From Clostridiaceae bacterium (GTDB lineage Bacteria > Bacillota > Clostridia > Lachnospirales > Lachnospiraceae), in the NCBI GenBank assembly GCA_910575585.1, contig CAJTGF010000004.1:62001-126000 (forward strand): 64,000 nt of DNA, written 5' to 3'. A program made the position numbers and the translations under genes. The notes under the pieces were generated by a model. That model was given only the letters and a program-made list of their open reading frames with translations, was not told the origin of the DNA and made no database searches. This document shows positions 35,310-44,589 of the stretch, one piece after another (the first letter of the stretch is position 1; each line of letters opens with the position of its first letter).

Positions 35310-35358
35310 ATCATTTCTATAAACTTGGTAAGGATAGTTTCGGAAAACTGGAATTGCA

Positions 35359-35733
35359 TTAAAGTTCTCCGGCGGGAATTTTTTTATTTTGGTATGCCGC
35401 AATAAGTTTATTAAGCCATTGGTCTTTATAGTTTAATACAAGACTGTCATAAATCAGTCCAAAATCATCAGAAACATATTCCGACAGTTCACTTTCGATA
35501 TTTTCCTCAATTATCCGGAATGCCTGTTGTCTTATTTTGCCTTGTTTTTCTTTATTTTCATCTGTATAACTTTGGGTATTTTTCAATGCTTCTATTTCTT
35601 TATCAACTCGACACCATTGGGTATCAAAAGGGGCGCGATCCCTACTGTCAAGTAATTCATTTAGGTAATCTTCATCAAATATATCGTAGTCGATGCTATT
35701 AAGGCAGTTCAAAAGTTCATTTATTAAGTCCAT
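35359..35733 (-). CDS. Rpn-partner protein, 124 residues, unknown function
   Basis: A small acidic helical protein (MDLINELLNCLNSIDYDIFD at the start, VDKEIEALKNTQSY in the middle) lying 90 bases downstream of the Rpn transposase gene in the same direction, with a GGAGGAAAAG ribosome site. A disrupted second copy at 26755-27957 shows that the gene has been duplicated together with its upstream region. I recognise no domain. Its repeated presence suggests it travels with Rpn elements. Confidence 0.75.
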   Translation of the reverse strand: MDLINELLNCLNSIDYDIFDEDYLNELLDSRDRAPFDTQWCRVDKEIEALKNTQSYTDENKEKQGKIRQQAFRIIEENIESELSEYVSDDFGLIYDSLVLNYKDQWLNKLIAAYQNKKIPAGEL

Positions 35734-35823
35734 ATTCTTTTCCTCCGTAAAATCCCTACCACATTTTGCTTTTGCTTGCTATTTGGCGACGGCAGCTTTT
35801 TTCCTGCTTTAGCAGAGTTCTAT

Positions 35824-36630
35824 TTACGCATTGCGTCCTATTTGCAAACTTTTTACTTCATCAATGGAGAGGCCAGCATATTCAGCGATTTTTTCCAGGG
35901 TCAAAATCCCATCAGCTATCATTCGTTTCGCTGTATCAATCATAGCCTCTTTCCGCTCTTGGGTACGCATATCTTCAATCACTTTACACATCTCGCTCAC
36001 CCCTTTCGGATTTTCTTTCAAATATCTTGTGCGCTCTGCTATCAGTTCAAAGTTCATATCATCAGCATCGGTACAGTTGAAGTCGTGCATCAGCTTTCCA
36101 ATGTCGGACGATCCCCGATACTCGCCGTTCACATAAAGAATATGTTCCCCGTCCTCAAATGTTTTACCTGTTGATAGGTTCATCCGCTCAATCCGATAGA
36201 CGGGTTCGCCCATACCATAGAAGTCCTCTTCGACAATAAAAATCGTGTAGGTGTCTGGCAGCTCGCTAAACGCCTGCCCAGCGCTCAGGTTTTCCACGTC
36301 CATTACACTGGAATGGTATCTGGCTCGGTGAGGGTCTGCGCCCTTGTCTGCACGCTGGATTTCCAAATCATATTTTTTGCCTGTGGTATCTGTTCCATAA
36401 GCGTCGAGACAAATTGAGCGCGCCTCGGCCAGTCGTTTCATATCTTTCTGTGTCTGACAGTCGGTGATAGTCAAATCCAGCTTTCCTGTGATGATACGTA
36501 ATACCAATTCAGCCAGAGGAATATTATCTTTGAACAGACAGCGCATAAAATCATCGTCTATGGGCCGCAAACTGCGCAAACGCAGTAAATCCTCCTGATG
36601 TTTTTGTTCTTCTGTTGTCAAAAGTGTCAC
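35824..36630 (-). CDS. Rpn-family PD-(D/E)XK nuclease/transposase
   Basis: A 268-residue protein. The core reads SICLDAYGTDTTGKKYDLEI then QRADKGADPHRARYHSSVMD: Asp in LDAYG, and the ExK-like LEIQR, are the nuclease residues of the PD-(D/E)XK transposase (Rpn) family. A C-terminal helical tail ends LTLEKIAEYAGLSIDEVKSL, the same kind of short helix-turn motif as in the gene at 9053. The start at 36630 is GTG and is not well supported by a ribosome site. No terminal inverted repeats were found around it. Confidence 0.88.
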   Translation of the reverse strand: MTLLTTEEQKHQEDLLRLRSLRPIDDDFMRCLFKDNIPLAELVLRIITGKLDLTITDCQTQKDMKRLAEARSICLDAYGTDTTGKKYDLEIQRADKGADPHRARYHSSVMDVENLSAGQAFSELPDTYTIFIVEEDFYGMGEPVYRIERMNLSTGKTFEDGEHILYVNGEYRGSSDIGKLMHDFNCTDADDMNFELIAERTRYLKENPKGVSEMCKVIEDMRTQERKEAMIDTAKRMIADGILTLEKIAEYAGLSIDEVKSLQIGRNA

Positions 36631-36745
36631 CTGCTTTCCACAATAGGAGATAACAGAAAATTATCTATGCTTATATTACCACAAATTGCTCCGCTTTTCA
36701 AGAATGGCAGTGTCAAACACATTCTGCGTTTTCCTGCATTTATTA

Positions 36746-36774
36746 TTGAAAGATTGTCTGAAATCATGTACAAT
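36746..36774 (+). promoter_or_regulatory. Promoter of gpmI
   Basis: TTGAAA (36746-36751), 17-base spacer, TACAAT (36769-36774), about 40 bases before the start codon. Confidence 0.75.
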
Positions 36775-36814
36775 GAATGTGAAATTTAACACAAGGGAGT
36801 AAAGGAGAATGATT

Positions 36815-38356
36815 ATGGGCAAGAGACCAACAGTGTTGATGATTCTTGACGGCTACGGCCTTAATGACAAATGCGAGGCCAACGCGGTCTGCGAGGGCAG
36901 GACTCCGATCATGGACCAGCTGATGAGCCAGTGTCCCTTTGTGAAAGGGCAGGCCAGCGGTCTGGCAGTGGGACTTCCCGACGGGCAGATGGGCAATTCC
37001 GAGGTGGGCCATCTGAACATGGGGGCAGGCCGTATCGTGTACCAGGAGCTGACCAGGATCACCAAGTCCATTGAGGACGGGGATTTCTTTGAAGTTCCGG
37101 AGTTTTTGGAGGCAGTGGAGAACTGTAAGAAGAACGATTCCGCCCTTCATATGTGGGGCCTGGTGTCCGACGGCGGCGTTCACAGCCACAACACCCATAT
37201 TTACGGGCTTTTGGAGCTGGCCAAGAGACACGGGCTTGAGAAGGTTTACGTTCACTGCTTCTTAGACGGCAGGGATACGCCTCCGGCGTCAGGCAAGGGA
37301 TTTGTGGAGGAACTGGAAGCCAAGATGAAGGAGATCGGCGTGGGCAAGGTGGCCACGGTCCAGGGGCGCTACTACGCCATGGACAGGGATAACCGCTGGG
37401 ACCGTGTGGAGCGGGCTTACCGGGCGCTGACTCTGGGAGAGGGGACTCCTGCGGCAAGCGGCCCGGCAGGGATCCAGGCATCCTACGACGCGGAGAAATT
37501 TGACGAGTTTGTGGAGCCGGTGATCGTTATGGAGGACAATAAGCCTGTGGCTACGGTCCAGGACGGGGATTCCGTGATCTTCTACAACTTCCGTCCCGAC
37601 AGGGCCAGGGAGATCACCAGGGCGTTCTGCGATGACGAGTTTAAGGGATTTGACAGAGGAAAGAGGCTGAACCTGGTGTACGTGTGCTTTACGGACTATG
37701 ACGACACCATCGGCAATAAACTGGTGGCCTTTAAGAAGGAGAGCATTACCAATACCTTCGGAGAGTACCTGGCTAACCACAACATGACCCAGGCAAGGAT
37801 CGCGGAGACGGAAAAGTATGCCCATGTAACCTTCTTCTTTAACGGCGGTATCGAGGAGCCTAACAAGGGTGAGGACAGGTTCTTGATCCCATCCCCCAAG
37901 GAGGTGGCTACCTATGACCTGAAACCGGAGATGAGCGCTCCCGGTGTGTGCGACAAGCTGGTGGAGTGCGTTAAGTCCGGCAAATATGACGTGATCATCA
38001 TCAATTTCGCCAACCCGGATATGGTAGGCCACACGGGTGTGGAAGACGCGGCCATTAAGGCCATTGAGACTGTGGACGCCTGCGTGGGAAGAACGGTGGA
38101 AGCCATCAAGGAAGTGGACGGCGTTCTGTTTATCTGCGCTGACCACGGCAATGCGGAGCAGCTGGTGGATTATGAGACCGGCGCGCCCTTTACGGCCCAC
38201 ACTACCAACCCGGTTCCCTTTATCCTTGTAAACGCGGATCCGTCGTATAAACTTAGAGAGGGCGGACGTCTGGCGGATATTGTTCCTACCTTGATCGAGC
38301 TTATGGGTATGGAGCAGCCCAAAGAGATGACCGGAAAGTCCCTGCTGGTGAAGTAG
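36815..38356 (+). CDS. gpmI: 2,3-bisphosphoglycerate-independent phosphoglycerate mutase
   Basis: A 513-residue glycolytic enzyme that interconverts 3- and 2-phosphoglycerate with two manganese ions and a phosphoserine intermediate. Motifs: VLMILDGYGLN (metal), the nucleophile serine in GQMGNSEVGHLNMGAGR, HSHNTHIYGLLELA, the FLDGRDTPPASG loop, NFRPDRAREITR, and the second metal set in FANPDMVGHTG and ADHGNAE. I prefer the ATG at 36815, 8 bases after AGGAG; the ATG at 36809 is too close. Own promoter and terminator, so monocistronic. Confidence 0.97.
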   Translation: MGKRPTVLMILDGYGLNDKCEANAVCEGRTPIMDQLMSQCPFVKGQASGLAVGLPDGQMGNSEVGHLNMGAGRIVYQELTRITKSIEDGDFFEVPEFLEAVENCKKNDSALHMWGLVSDGGVHSHNTHIYGLLELAKRHGLEKVYVHCFLDGRDTPPASGKGFVEELEAKMKEIGVGKVATVQGRYYAMDRDNRWDRVERAYRALTLGEGTPAASGPAGIQASYDAEKFDEFVEPVIVMEDNKPVATVQDGDSVIFYNFRPDRAREITRAFCDDEFKGFDRGKRLNLVYVCFTDYDDTIGNKLVAFKKESITNTFGEYLANHNMTQARIAETEKYAHVTFFFNGGIEEPNKGEDRFLIPSPKEVATYDLKPEMSAPGVCDKLVECVKSGKYDVIIINFANPDMVGHTGVEDAAIKAIETVDACVGRTVEAIKEVDGVLFICADHGNAEQLVDYETGAPFTAHTTNPVPFILVNADPSYKLREGGRLADIVPTLIELMGMEQPKEMTGKSLLVK

Positions 38357-38363
38357 GAAGCAA

Positions 38364-38420
38364 AACATATCCAGGTGTACCGCTTTTAAGATGGGCGGTA
38401 CACCTGGATATGTTGTTTTT
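38364..38420 (+). terminator. Strong terminator after gpmI
   Basis: A stem of about 19 bp (ACATATCCAGGTGTACCGC and its complement) with a short loop, followed by TTGTTTTT. Confidence 0.92.
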
Positions 38421-38510
38421 ATGCTGTTTATTTAAACTGGAGTGTGATTTGGTGTGATACCATATTGTATGTGTGGAGTCCCAAAAATGTTACAAGCTTT
38501 CCAGGCTTGA

Positions 38511-39296
38511 TCAGTCATAAATGCTGTCCACGTCCCAGCCAATGATCATTCCGCTGACCCCGTCGATCTCAAATTCATACTCCAGGGTTCCATGGAAAAA
38601 TTCTCCTTCATAGATCAGCCGCCCGTCGTCATAATCAGTCTTGACTTGTCCCCAGGTTACATCACCGGATTTTAATCCGGCCTGTTTCAGCGCTGCGGCT
38701 TTTGCGGCTTCCACATTGGATATGGCGGCTTTCTGGGTAGAGCCGGATGTGGATGCCAGATAGTTTTTGGCATCGTATTTCCAGCCGATGATGGCGCCGG
38801 TGCTTCCGTTGATCTCGTACTGGTACTCTTTCTTTTCCCCGTCCACAAATTCAAATTCGTATTCCAGCCGTCCGTCGTCACGGTCTGCCTCTGTCTTTGT
38901 AAAGGTTACATTTTCCTCCTTCTGGCCTGCGTGAGCTAAAGAGATCTCTTTGGCCCGGTCCTGGGAGATGGTGGTTTTCCGACTGTTGTGGGTTGCTTTT
39001 GCCGGCTGGGCGTCGTATTCAATAGTCAGAATCATACCGTCCGCGGCCAGGATGTCATAGTCGTATTTTTGGTAATCCGCGGTGACGAATTTTATTTCGT
39101 ACACCAGCTGTCCGTCCTCCATATCGGTCGTTGCCTTTGCAAAGGTTACGTCCTCTTCTTTCTGTCCCGCGTTTTCCAGGGCAATGGATCTTGCCTTGTC
39201 TTCCGTGATCTGGGCTGCCGGCGTGTTCACTGCCATAAGGGCTGCCATGGTTCCTGCTGTCAGCGCGGTGCATGCTGCTGCAAATGTTCTCTTCAT
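38511..39296 (-). CDS. Secreted PepSY-domain protein
   Basis: A 261-residue protein with a signal peptide (KRTFAAACTALTAGTMAALM) and three tandem PepSY repeats. Each has the pattern of an A..A.....G....DV.[FW], followed by a DDGRLEYEFEF-like strand (EDGQLVYEIKF, DDGRLEYEFEF, DDGRLIYEGEF) and an IxGxSGxIIGW-like turn. PepSY domains often inhibit proteases or occur in cell-envelope proteins. The ATG at 39296 follows GGAGG by 8 bases; the open frame extends 46 codons into the promoter region. No partner enzyme adjacent. Confidence 0.88.
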   Translation of the reverse strand: MKRTFAAACTALTAGTMAALMAVNTPAAQITEDKARSIALENAGQKEEDVTFAKATTDMEDGQLVYEIKFVTADYQKYDYDILAADGMILTIEYDAQPAKATHNSRKTTISQDRAKEISLAHAGQKEENVTFTKTEADRDDGRLEYEFEFVDGEKKEYQYEINGSTGAIIGWKYDAKNYLASTSGSTQKAAISNVEAAKAAALKQAGLKSGDVTWGQVKTDYDDGRLIYEGEFFHGTLEYEFEIDGVSGMIIGWDVDSIYD

Positions 39297-39384
39297 TCTC
39301 TGATCCTCCATTACTTGCTTTGATTTTGTTACGGTTATATTATATATGAAAAATATGAAGAATTTGTTAAAATTAAAAAATAAT

Positions 39385-40086
39385 TCAGAATTCAAATATC
39401 TTACTATAAATCTCTTCGCACAGCGCGTCCACATAGGCCGGGTCAGGCAGGTCTTTGCCTGTGACGAGGAAGTCCTGGATGATCTGGAACCGTTTCAGGC
39501 TCATCTCCTCCTGGGACAGGGATTCCCTGTCTTCGATCTTATCATCAATATCGGAAGCTTTCCAGGTGTCGCAGAACCAGGATATAAGCTCCTGGGTTTT
39601 TTGTTTTTCTATGTCAATCTCCGGGCGGAGTTTTTTGGCGGAGTTTAGGGTCTTAAGGTACACAACTATGGAGAAGATCCCCATGGCTGTCATCGTACCC
39701 TGGAAAATGAGCCTGGAGGTGCCTGCCATGGGCAAACGGATGATGCCTGTCCAGCACGTAAGGCTCACTGCCAAAAGCAGGCTGCCTACACACAAAAACG
39801 CGGTGGCGGAGGACTTTAGATCGTCATACCGCTGGGCTTTGGTCTCATAGACGCGGGTTCGCCGGGGAACGGCATCTTCCAAGGCAGCGCCGCCTTCCTT
39901 GTCCTGCATCTCCTTTAACTGTTCATTCAGACTGGCCAGGTAGGTTTGCCGGGCAAGGAGCAGTTCTTCTTGTTCTTTTTCTTTCATGGCCCTGGCGGCT
40001 TCCTGGGATTCCACCAGAGGGCCGCCGCAGTCGGTGCAGACCGTGATGCCGTCTACAAATTCCATATCGCATTTGGGACAATACAT
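39385..40086 (-). CDS. Zinc-ribbon membrane protein of unknown function
   Basis: A 233-residue protein. It begins with a zinc ribbon (CPKCDMEF and CTDCGGPL), then a Glu-rich helical stretch (about residues 28-65), two membrane helices (about 93-112 and 126-146), and a soluble C-terminal part. The design parallels other Clostridial membrane proteins with N-terminal zinc ribbons. AAAGGAGAG precedes the ATG. It is transcribed toward the PepSY gene with an 88-base gap. No function assigned. Confidence 0.75.
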   Translation of the reverse strand: MYCPKCDMEFVDGITVCTDCGGPLVESQEAARAMKEKEQEELLLARQTYLASLNEQLKEMQDKEGGAALEDAVPRRTRVYETKAQRYDDLKSSATAFLCVGSLLLAVSLTCWTGIIRLPMAGTSRLIFQGTMTAMGIFSIVVYLKTLNSAKKLRPEIDIEKQKTQELISWFCDTWKASDIDDKIEDRESLSQEEMSLKRFQIIQDFLVTGKDLPDPAYVDALCEEIYSKIFEF

Positions 40087-40250
40087 GGGGATACTCTCCT
40101 TTGTGTTGATTTATACCTATTATAATGCAGAAACAGGGATTCGTCCATAGGAGTTTTGTTTTGGAAATTAAACATGTGTCCTATGGAAAAATAAATGCTT
40201 TTGTGTTACACTAGAAAAACCATGGCATAGAAATGAGGAGACATAAACGT

Positions 40251-42023
40251 ATGAAGACAACTGCCTTGTTAAAAAGGTTTATCCCGTATTACAGAAAATA
40301 TGTATGGATCATGGTGATGGATTTGTTCTGCGCGGGTCTTACGACCATCTGTGAGCTGGTCCTTCCGCTGATCCTGCGGTATATCACCAATGTGGGCATG
40401 AATGACCTGGCGTCTCTCACGGTGCGTATGGTGATCACTATCGGAAGTCTGTACTTTGTCCTGCGGATCATTGACGGCATGGCCAGCTTTTACATGGCGT
40501 ATACAGGCCATGTGATGGGGGCGGCTATTGAGACGGATATGCGGGAGGACGCTTTTGAACACCTGCAGAAGCTGTCGGACAATTATTTTAACAACACCAA
40601 GGTAGGGCAGATCATGTCCCGGATCACCAGCGATCTGTTTGACGTGACGGAGTTTGCCCACCACTGTCCGGAGGAGTTTTTTATCGCGTTTTTGAAAGGC
40701 GCGGTGTCCTTTGTGATCCTGTCCCGGATCAACCTGCTGCTGACCGTGATCATTTTTCTTTTGATCCCTGTGATGGTGATTTCCTGCACATATTTTAATC
40801 TGCAGGTGAGGAAGGCGTTTAAGCGCCAGAGGAACCATATCGGCGAGCTGAATGCCAGGATTGAGGACAGCCTTCTGGGGAACCGGGTAGTCCGGGCATT
40901 TGCCAATGAGAAGGTGGAAATTGACAAGTTTAATCACGACAATCAGGAATTTTTAAAGATCAAGCGCCATACGTACAAGTATATGGCGGCGTTCCAGAAT
41001 ACCATCCGCGTCTTTGACGGGCTGATGTATGTGGTGGTCATCGTGGCAGGCGGTATTTTTATGGTTGAGGGGCTGATCGCTCCCGGGGATCTGGTGGCTT
41101 ATACTATGTATGTGACCACTCTGCTGGCCACTATCCGCCGCATTATTGAGTTTGCGGAGCAGTTCCAGCGCGGCATGACCGGGGTGGAGCGGTTTGTGGA
41201 GCTTATGGACGCCAGCGTGGATATTTTTGACGAGGAGGGTGCGGCGCCTTTAAGGGATGTGGAGGGAGAGATCACCTTTAAGAATGTGTCGTTTGAGTAT
41301 CCCGATGACCATACGCCGGTGCTGTCGGATATTGATATTACCATTAAGCCGGGAGAGAAAGTGGCTCTGGTGGGGCCGTCCGGCGGCGGGAAGACGACGC
41401 TGTGCAATCTGATCCCCAGATTCTACGATCCCACCGCCGGGGAGATCTTTATGGACGGGCAGAACATAAAGAAGGTAACCCTTGCCAGCCTTCGGAGCAA
41501 TGTAGGGGTGGTGCAGCAGGATGTGTACCTGTTTTCCGGAAGCGTGTATGACAACATTGCTTACGGCCGGCCGGGGGCAAGCCGCCAGGAGGTCATGGAA
41601 GCCGCCAGGCTGGCGGGAGCCCATGAATTTATCCAGGAGCTTAAGGACGGCTATGACACCTACGTAGGGGAGCGGGGCGTGAAATTGTCCGGCGGGCAGA
41701 AGCAGCGCATCAGCATTGCCAGGGTGTTTTTGAAAGCGCCCAAGGTGCTGCTTTTGGATGAGGCCACGGCGGCTCTGGACAATGAAAGCGAGCATTTGGT
41801 GTCGGAGTCTCTGGATAAGCTGGCCCATGGCAGGACCACGCTGACCATTGCCCACAGGCTGACTACCATCCATGGGGCGGACCGGATACTGGTGCTGTCC
41901 GGAAGCCGGATTGTGGAGGAGGGAAACCATGAGACCCTGATGGAGAGGAAAGGCATCTATTATCAGCTGTACACGTCGGCAAATATTGTGGGCAGCGGCG
42001 AAAAAAGTGTTACCAAAAAGTGA
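40251..42023 (+). CDS. ABC exporter, half-transporter with fused ATPase
   Basis: A 590-residue multidrug/lipid type exporter (MsbA/LmrA-like). Six membrane helices lie in about residues 15-300, followed by the ATPase: Walker A GPSGGGKTTL, Q-loop region VGVVQQDVYLF, signature LSGGQKQRISIARVF, Walker B VLLLDEATAALD and the switch histidine in TIAHRL. It likely works as a homodimer since no partner gene is present. The ATG at 40251 follows GAGGAG; an earlier ATG at 40233 overlaps that site. Substrate not deducible. Confidence 0.95.
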   Translation: MKTTALLKRFIPYYRKYVWIMVMDLFCAGLTTICELVLPLILRYITNVGMNDLASLTVRMVITIGSLYFVLRIIDGMASFYMAYTGHVMGAAIETDMREDAFEHLQKLSDNYFNNTKVGQIMSRITSDLFDVTEFAHHCPEEFFIAFLKGAVSFVILSRINLLLTVIIFLLIPVMVISCTYFNLQVRKAFKRQRNHIGELNARIEDSLLGNRVVRAFANEKVEIDKFNHDNQEFLKIKRHTYKYMAAFQNTIRVFDGLMYVVVIVAGGIFMVEGLIAPGDLVAYTMYVTTLLATIRRIIEFAEQFQRGMTGVERFVELMDASVDIFDEEGAAPLRDVEGEITFKNVSFEYPDDHTPVLSDIDITIKPGEKVALVGPSGGGKTTLCNLIPRFYDPTAGEIFMDGQNIKKVTLASLRSNVGVVQQDVYLFSGSVYDNIAYGRPGASRQEVMEAARLAGAHEFIQELKDGYDTYVGERGVKLSGGQKQRISIARVFLKAPKVLLLDEATAALDNESEHLVSESLDKLAHGRTTLTIAHRLTTIHGADRILVLSGSRIVEEGNHETLMERKGIYYQLYTSANIVGSGEKSVTKK

Positions 42024-42061
42024 AGCAGACAGAGGAATTATAGAAAAGAGGAGTTGAGATC

Positions 42062-42925
42062 ATGAAAGTAGCGATCGTGACGGACAGCAACAGCGGGATT
42101 ACACAGGCAGAGGCAAAGGAATTGGGGATTTTTGTGCTTCCCATGCCTTTTATGATCGATGGGCGGGATTATTATGAGGATATCAACCTGACCCAGAGAG
42201 AGTTTTATGAGAAATTAAAGGACGGCAGCGACATTTCCACTTCCCAGCCGTCTCCGGAGTCGGTGACAGGGCTGTGGGATAAGGTCCTTGAAAGTTATGA
42301 CGCCCTTGTGCATATCCCCATGTCCAGCGGGTTAAGCGGTTCCTGCCAGACAGCGGTGATGCTTTCGGAGGATTACGAGGGAAAGGTGGAGGTGGTCAAT
42401 AATCAGCGCATATCCGTGACCCAGAGACAGTCGGTGATGGATGCCAGAGAACTGGCAGACGCAGGCAGGAGCGCCGCGGAGATCCGCAAGTATCTGGAGG
42501 ACACGAAGTTTGATTCCAGCATCTATATCATGCTGGACACCTTAAAGTATCTGAAAAAGGGAGGCAGGATCACCCCGGCCGCGGCGGCGCTGGGAACGCT
42601 TTTAAAACTTAAGCCGGTATTGCAGATCCAGGGTGAGAAATTGGACGCGTTTTCGAAGGCAAGGACCATAAAGCAGGCGAAAAACGTGATGATGACAGCC
42701 ATTGGCCATGATATGGAGAACCGGTTTGGGGATAAGTCGGGCAGGCGCATCCATCTGTTTATTGCCTACACGGACAACGAAGCGGCAGCGCTGGAGCTTA
42801 AGGAGGAGTTAAGGGCAGCGTTCCCGGAGACGGGGGAGATCTATATTGCGCCCTTGTCATTAAGCGTCAGCTGCCATATCGGCCCCGGGGCGCTGGCTAT
42901 CGCGTGTACGAAGGCTATGGATTAA
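42062..42925 (+). CDS. DegV family fatty-acid-binding protein
   Basis: A 287-residue FakB-type protein that holds a fatty acid for the FakA kinase. It starts KVAIVTDSNSGITQAEAKEL, then ISTSQPSPESVTGLWDKVLE and the VHIPMSSGLSGSCQTA segment; the later LKYLKKGGRITPAAAALGTL is the family's conserved lipid-site region. No fakA gene is nearby. It lies 39 bases after the ABC exporter gene in the same direction and may be co-transcribed. Confidence 0.93.
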   Translation: MKVAIVTDSNSGITQAEAKELGIFVLPMPFMIDGRDYYEDINLTQREFYEKLKDGSDISTSQPSPESVTGLWDKVLESYDALVHIPMSSGLSGSCQTAVMLSEDYEGKVEVVNNQRISVTQRQSVMDARELADAGRSAAEIRKYLEDTKFDSSIYIMLDTLKYLKKGGRITPAAAALGTLLKLKPVLQIQGEKLDAFSKARTIKQAKNVMMTAIGHDMENRFGDKSGRRIHLFIAYTDNEAAALELKEELRAAFPETGEIYIAPLSLSVSCHIGPGALAIACTKAMD

Positions 42926-43068
42926 GCAGGGATTATATGGAGTTTGGGCGACAGGGATATAACATCCCGAAAGCAAGGCACTAGTAGTCAGAAAAAGGGT
43001 CCGGGGAAACGGACGGCGTAAACGGATGGAGAGAACGGCTGCAGGCGGGAAGCAGGGAGGAAAAGGCA

Positions 43069-44538
43069 GTGCCGGTATTAGGTTGGGTAAAAGGGGTTAG
43101 GTGGAAACGGACCATCAGCATGAAGGTGCCTTTGTGTCTCCTGTTTTTGATGATCGGTTTTTTTCCCATGTACATTTTGAGCAAGGTGACGGACCAGTCG
43201 TTTCGCCAGACCCAGATTGATTTCAGAGTTATGGAAGTGCAGAACCAGTGTCTGATCATCAGCAACAAGATGAGCCGGGTGGCCTATATGAATGAGGACA
43301 GCCGGGATCTGTCCGTGGATGTGGAGCTGGATACCATAGCGGATATCTTTAACGGCAGGATCGTTGTGGTCAACCGGAATTTTAAGGTGATCAAGGACAC
43401 CTTCCGGCTGGCCGAGGGGCGGACCCATGTGGCGGAGGAAGTGATCCGGTGTTTTCAGGGGGAGAGCAGCAGCAGGCTGGAAAAGGATAAGCATTATTTT
43501 GCGTTGGCAGTTCCCGTGTATGACAATACGGAGGAGAAGAATATCGAAGGGGTGCTGGTGGCCACGGCTTCCACGGAGAATCTTACCAGCATGGCGGAGA
43601 AAGTATCCGACAAGGCGGCGTTTTTTCAGCTGATGACCTTTGGGATCCTGGTGCTGGCGTCCGGCGTTTTGGCGGCGGTCCTGGTGCAGCCTTTTGTCAG
43701 GCTTAAGAAGGTCCTGAACCGGGTGGCGGAGGGAAGCCTGGAGCAGGTGATCTCGGAGGATGCCTACAGGGAAACCAGGGAGATCTCCTCCGCCATCGGG
43801 AATACCATCCATAAGTTAAAGACCGTGGATCAGTCCAGAGATGAGTTTGTGTCCAATGTGTCTCATGAGCTGAAGACCCCCATCACTTCCATCCGGGTAC
43901 TGGCCGACTCTCTCATGAGCATGGAGGACGCGCCGGTGGAGCTGTACCAGGAGTTTATGGCCGATATCTCGGATGAGATCGACAGGGAGAGCAAGATCAT
44001 TGACGACCTTTTGTCCCTGGTGAAGATGGACAAATCGGTGGAGGAACTAACCATTGTCCAGCTGGATATCAACGGGCTGGTGCAGCAGATCATGAAACGG
44101 CTTCGGCCCATTGCCAGGAAGCGGAATGTGGAACTGATTTATGAGAGCATCCGGGAGGTGACGGCGGATGTGGACGAGGTGAAACTGTCCTTGGCGGTCA
44201 ACAATCTGGTGGAAAATGCCATCAAGTACAATGTGGACAACGGGTGGGTCCGGGTGACTCTGGATGCGGACCACCAGTTTTTCTACATCAAGGTGGCGGA
44301 TTCGGGCATCGGGATACCGGAAGAGTATCAGAGCCATGTGTTTGAGCGGTTCTACCGGGTGGATAAGGCAAGGTCCAGGGAGACCGGAGGAACGGGGCTG
44401 GGGCTGGCGATTACCAGAAAGGTGATCCTGATGCATCGCGGAGCGATCCGTCTGGTGAGCAAGGAGGAAGAAGGCTCCACATTTACCATGAGGATCCCTC
44501 TCAACTACATTTCCCGGGGAACAGAGCGGACATCTTAG
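43069..44538 (+). CDS. Membrane sensor histidine kinase
   Basis: A 489-residue two-component sensor. Membrane helices at about 19-38 and 187-208 bracket an extracytoplasmic sensor domain, then a HAMP linker (about 208-260), the HisKA box with phospho-acceptor His266 in FVSNVSHELKTPITSIRV, and the ATPase domain: N box NNLVENAIKYN, G1 DSGIGIPEEY, F box FERFYRVDKARS, G2 GGTGLGLAI. The overall layout resembles PhoR/WalK-type kinases. The start is GTG after GGGAGG. No response regulator gene is found upstream (degV) or downstream (a lipoprotein), so the partner lies elsewhere or the regulator gene was lost. Confidence 0.92.
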   Translation: MPVLGWVKGVRWKRTISMKVPLCLLFLMIGFFPMYILSKVTDQSFRQTQIDFRVMEVQNQCLIISNKMSRVAYMNEDSRDLSVDVELDTIADIFNGRIVVVNRNFKVIKDTFRLAEGRTHVAEEVIRCFQGESSSRLEKDKHYFALAVPVYDNTEEKNIEGVLVATASTENLTSMAEKVSDKAAFFQLMTFGILVLASGVLAAVLVQPFVRLKKVLNRVAEGSLEQVISEDAYRETREISSAIGNTIHKLKTVDQSRDEFVSNVSHELKTPITSIRVLADSLMSMEDAPVELYQEFMADISDEIDRESKIIDDLLSLVKMDKSVEELTIVQLDINGLVQQIMKRLRPIARKRNVELIYESIREVTADVDEVKLSLAVNNLVENAIKYNVDNGWVRVTLDADHQFFYIKVADSGIGIPEEYQSHVFERFYRVDKARSRETGGTGLGLAITRKVILMHRGAIRLVSKEEEGSTFTMRIPLNYISRGTERTS

Positions 44539-44589
44539 GACGTGTCTTGGGTGTGTTTTGACCAAGGAGATAAGGACTGGAGGCAGAAG

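Noticed and set aside
37289-38368. A 359-codon frame antisense to gpmI
   Set aside because: gpmI is unambiguous and complete; the antisense frame has no start signal and no recognisable motif.
42926-43068. Riboswitch or structured leader before the histidine kinase
   Set aside because: Short G-rich inverted pieces are present (TCCGGGGAAACGGA) but no known riboswitch core could be matched.
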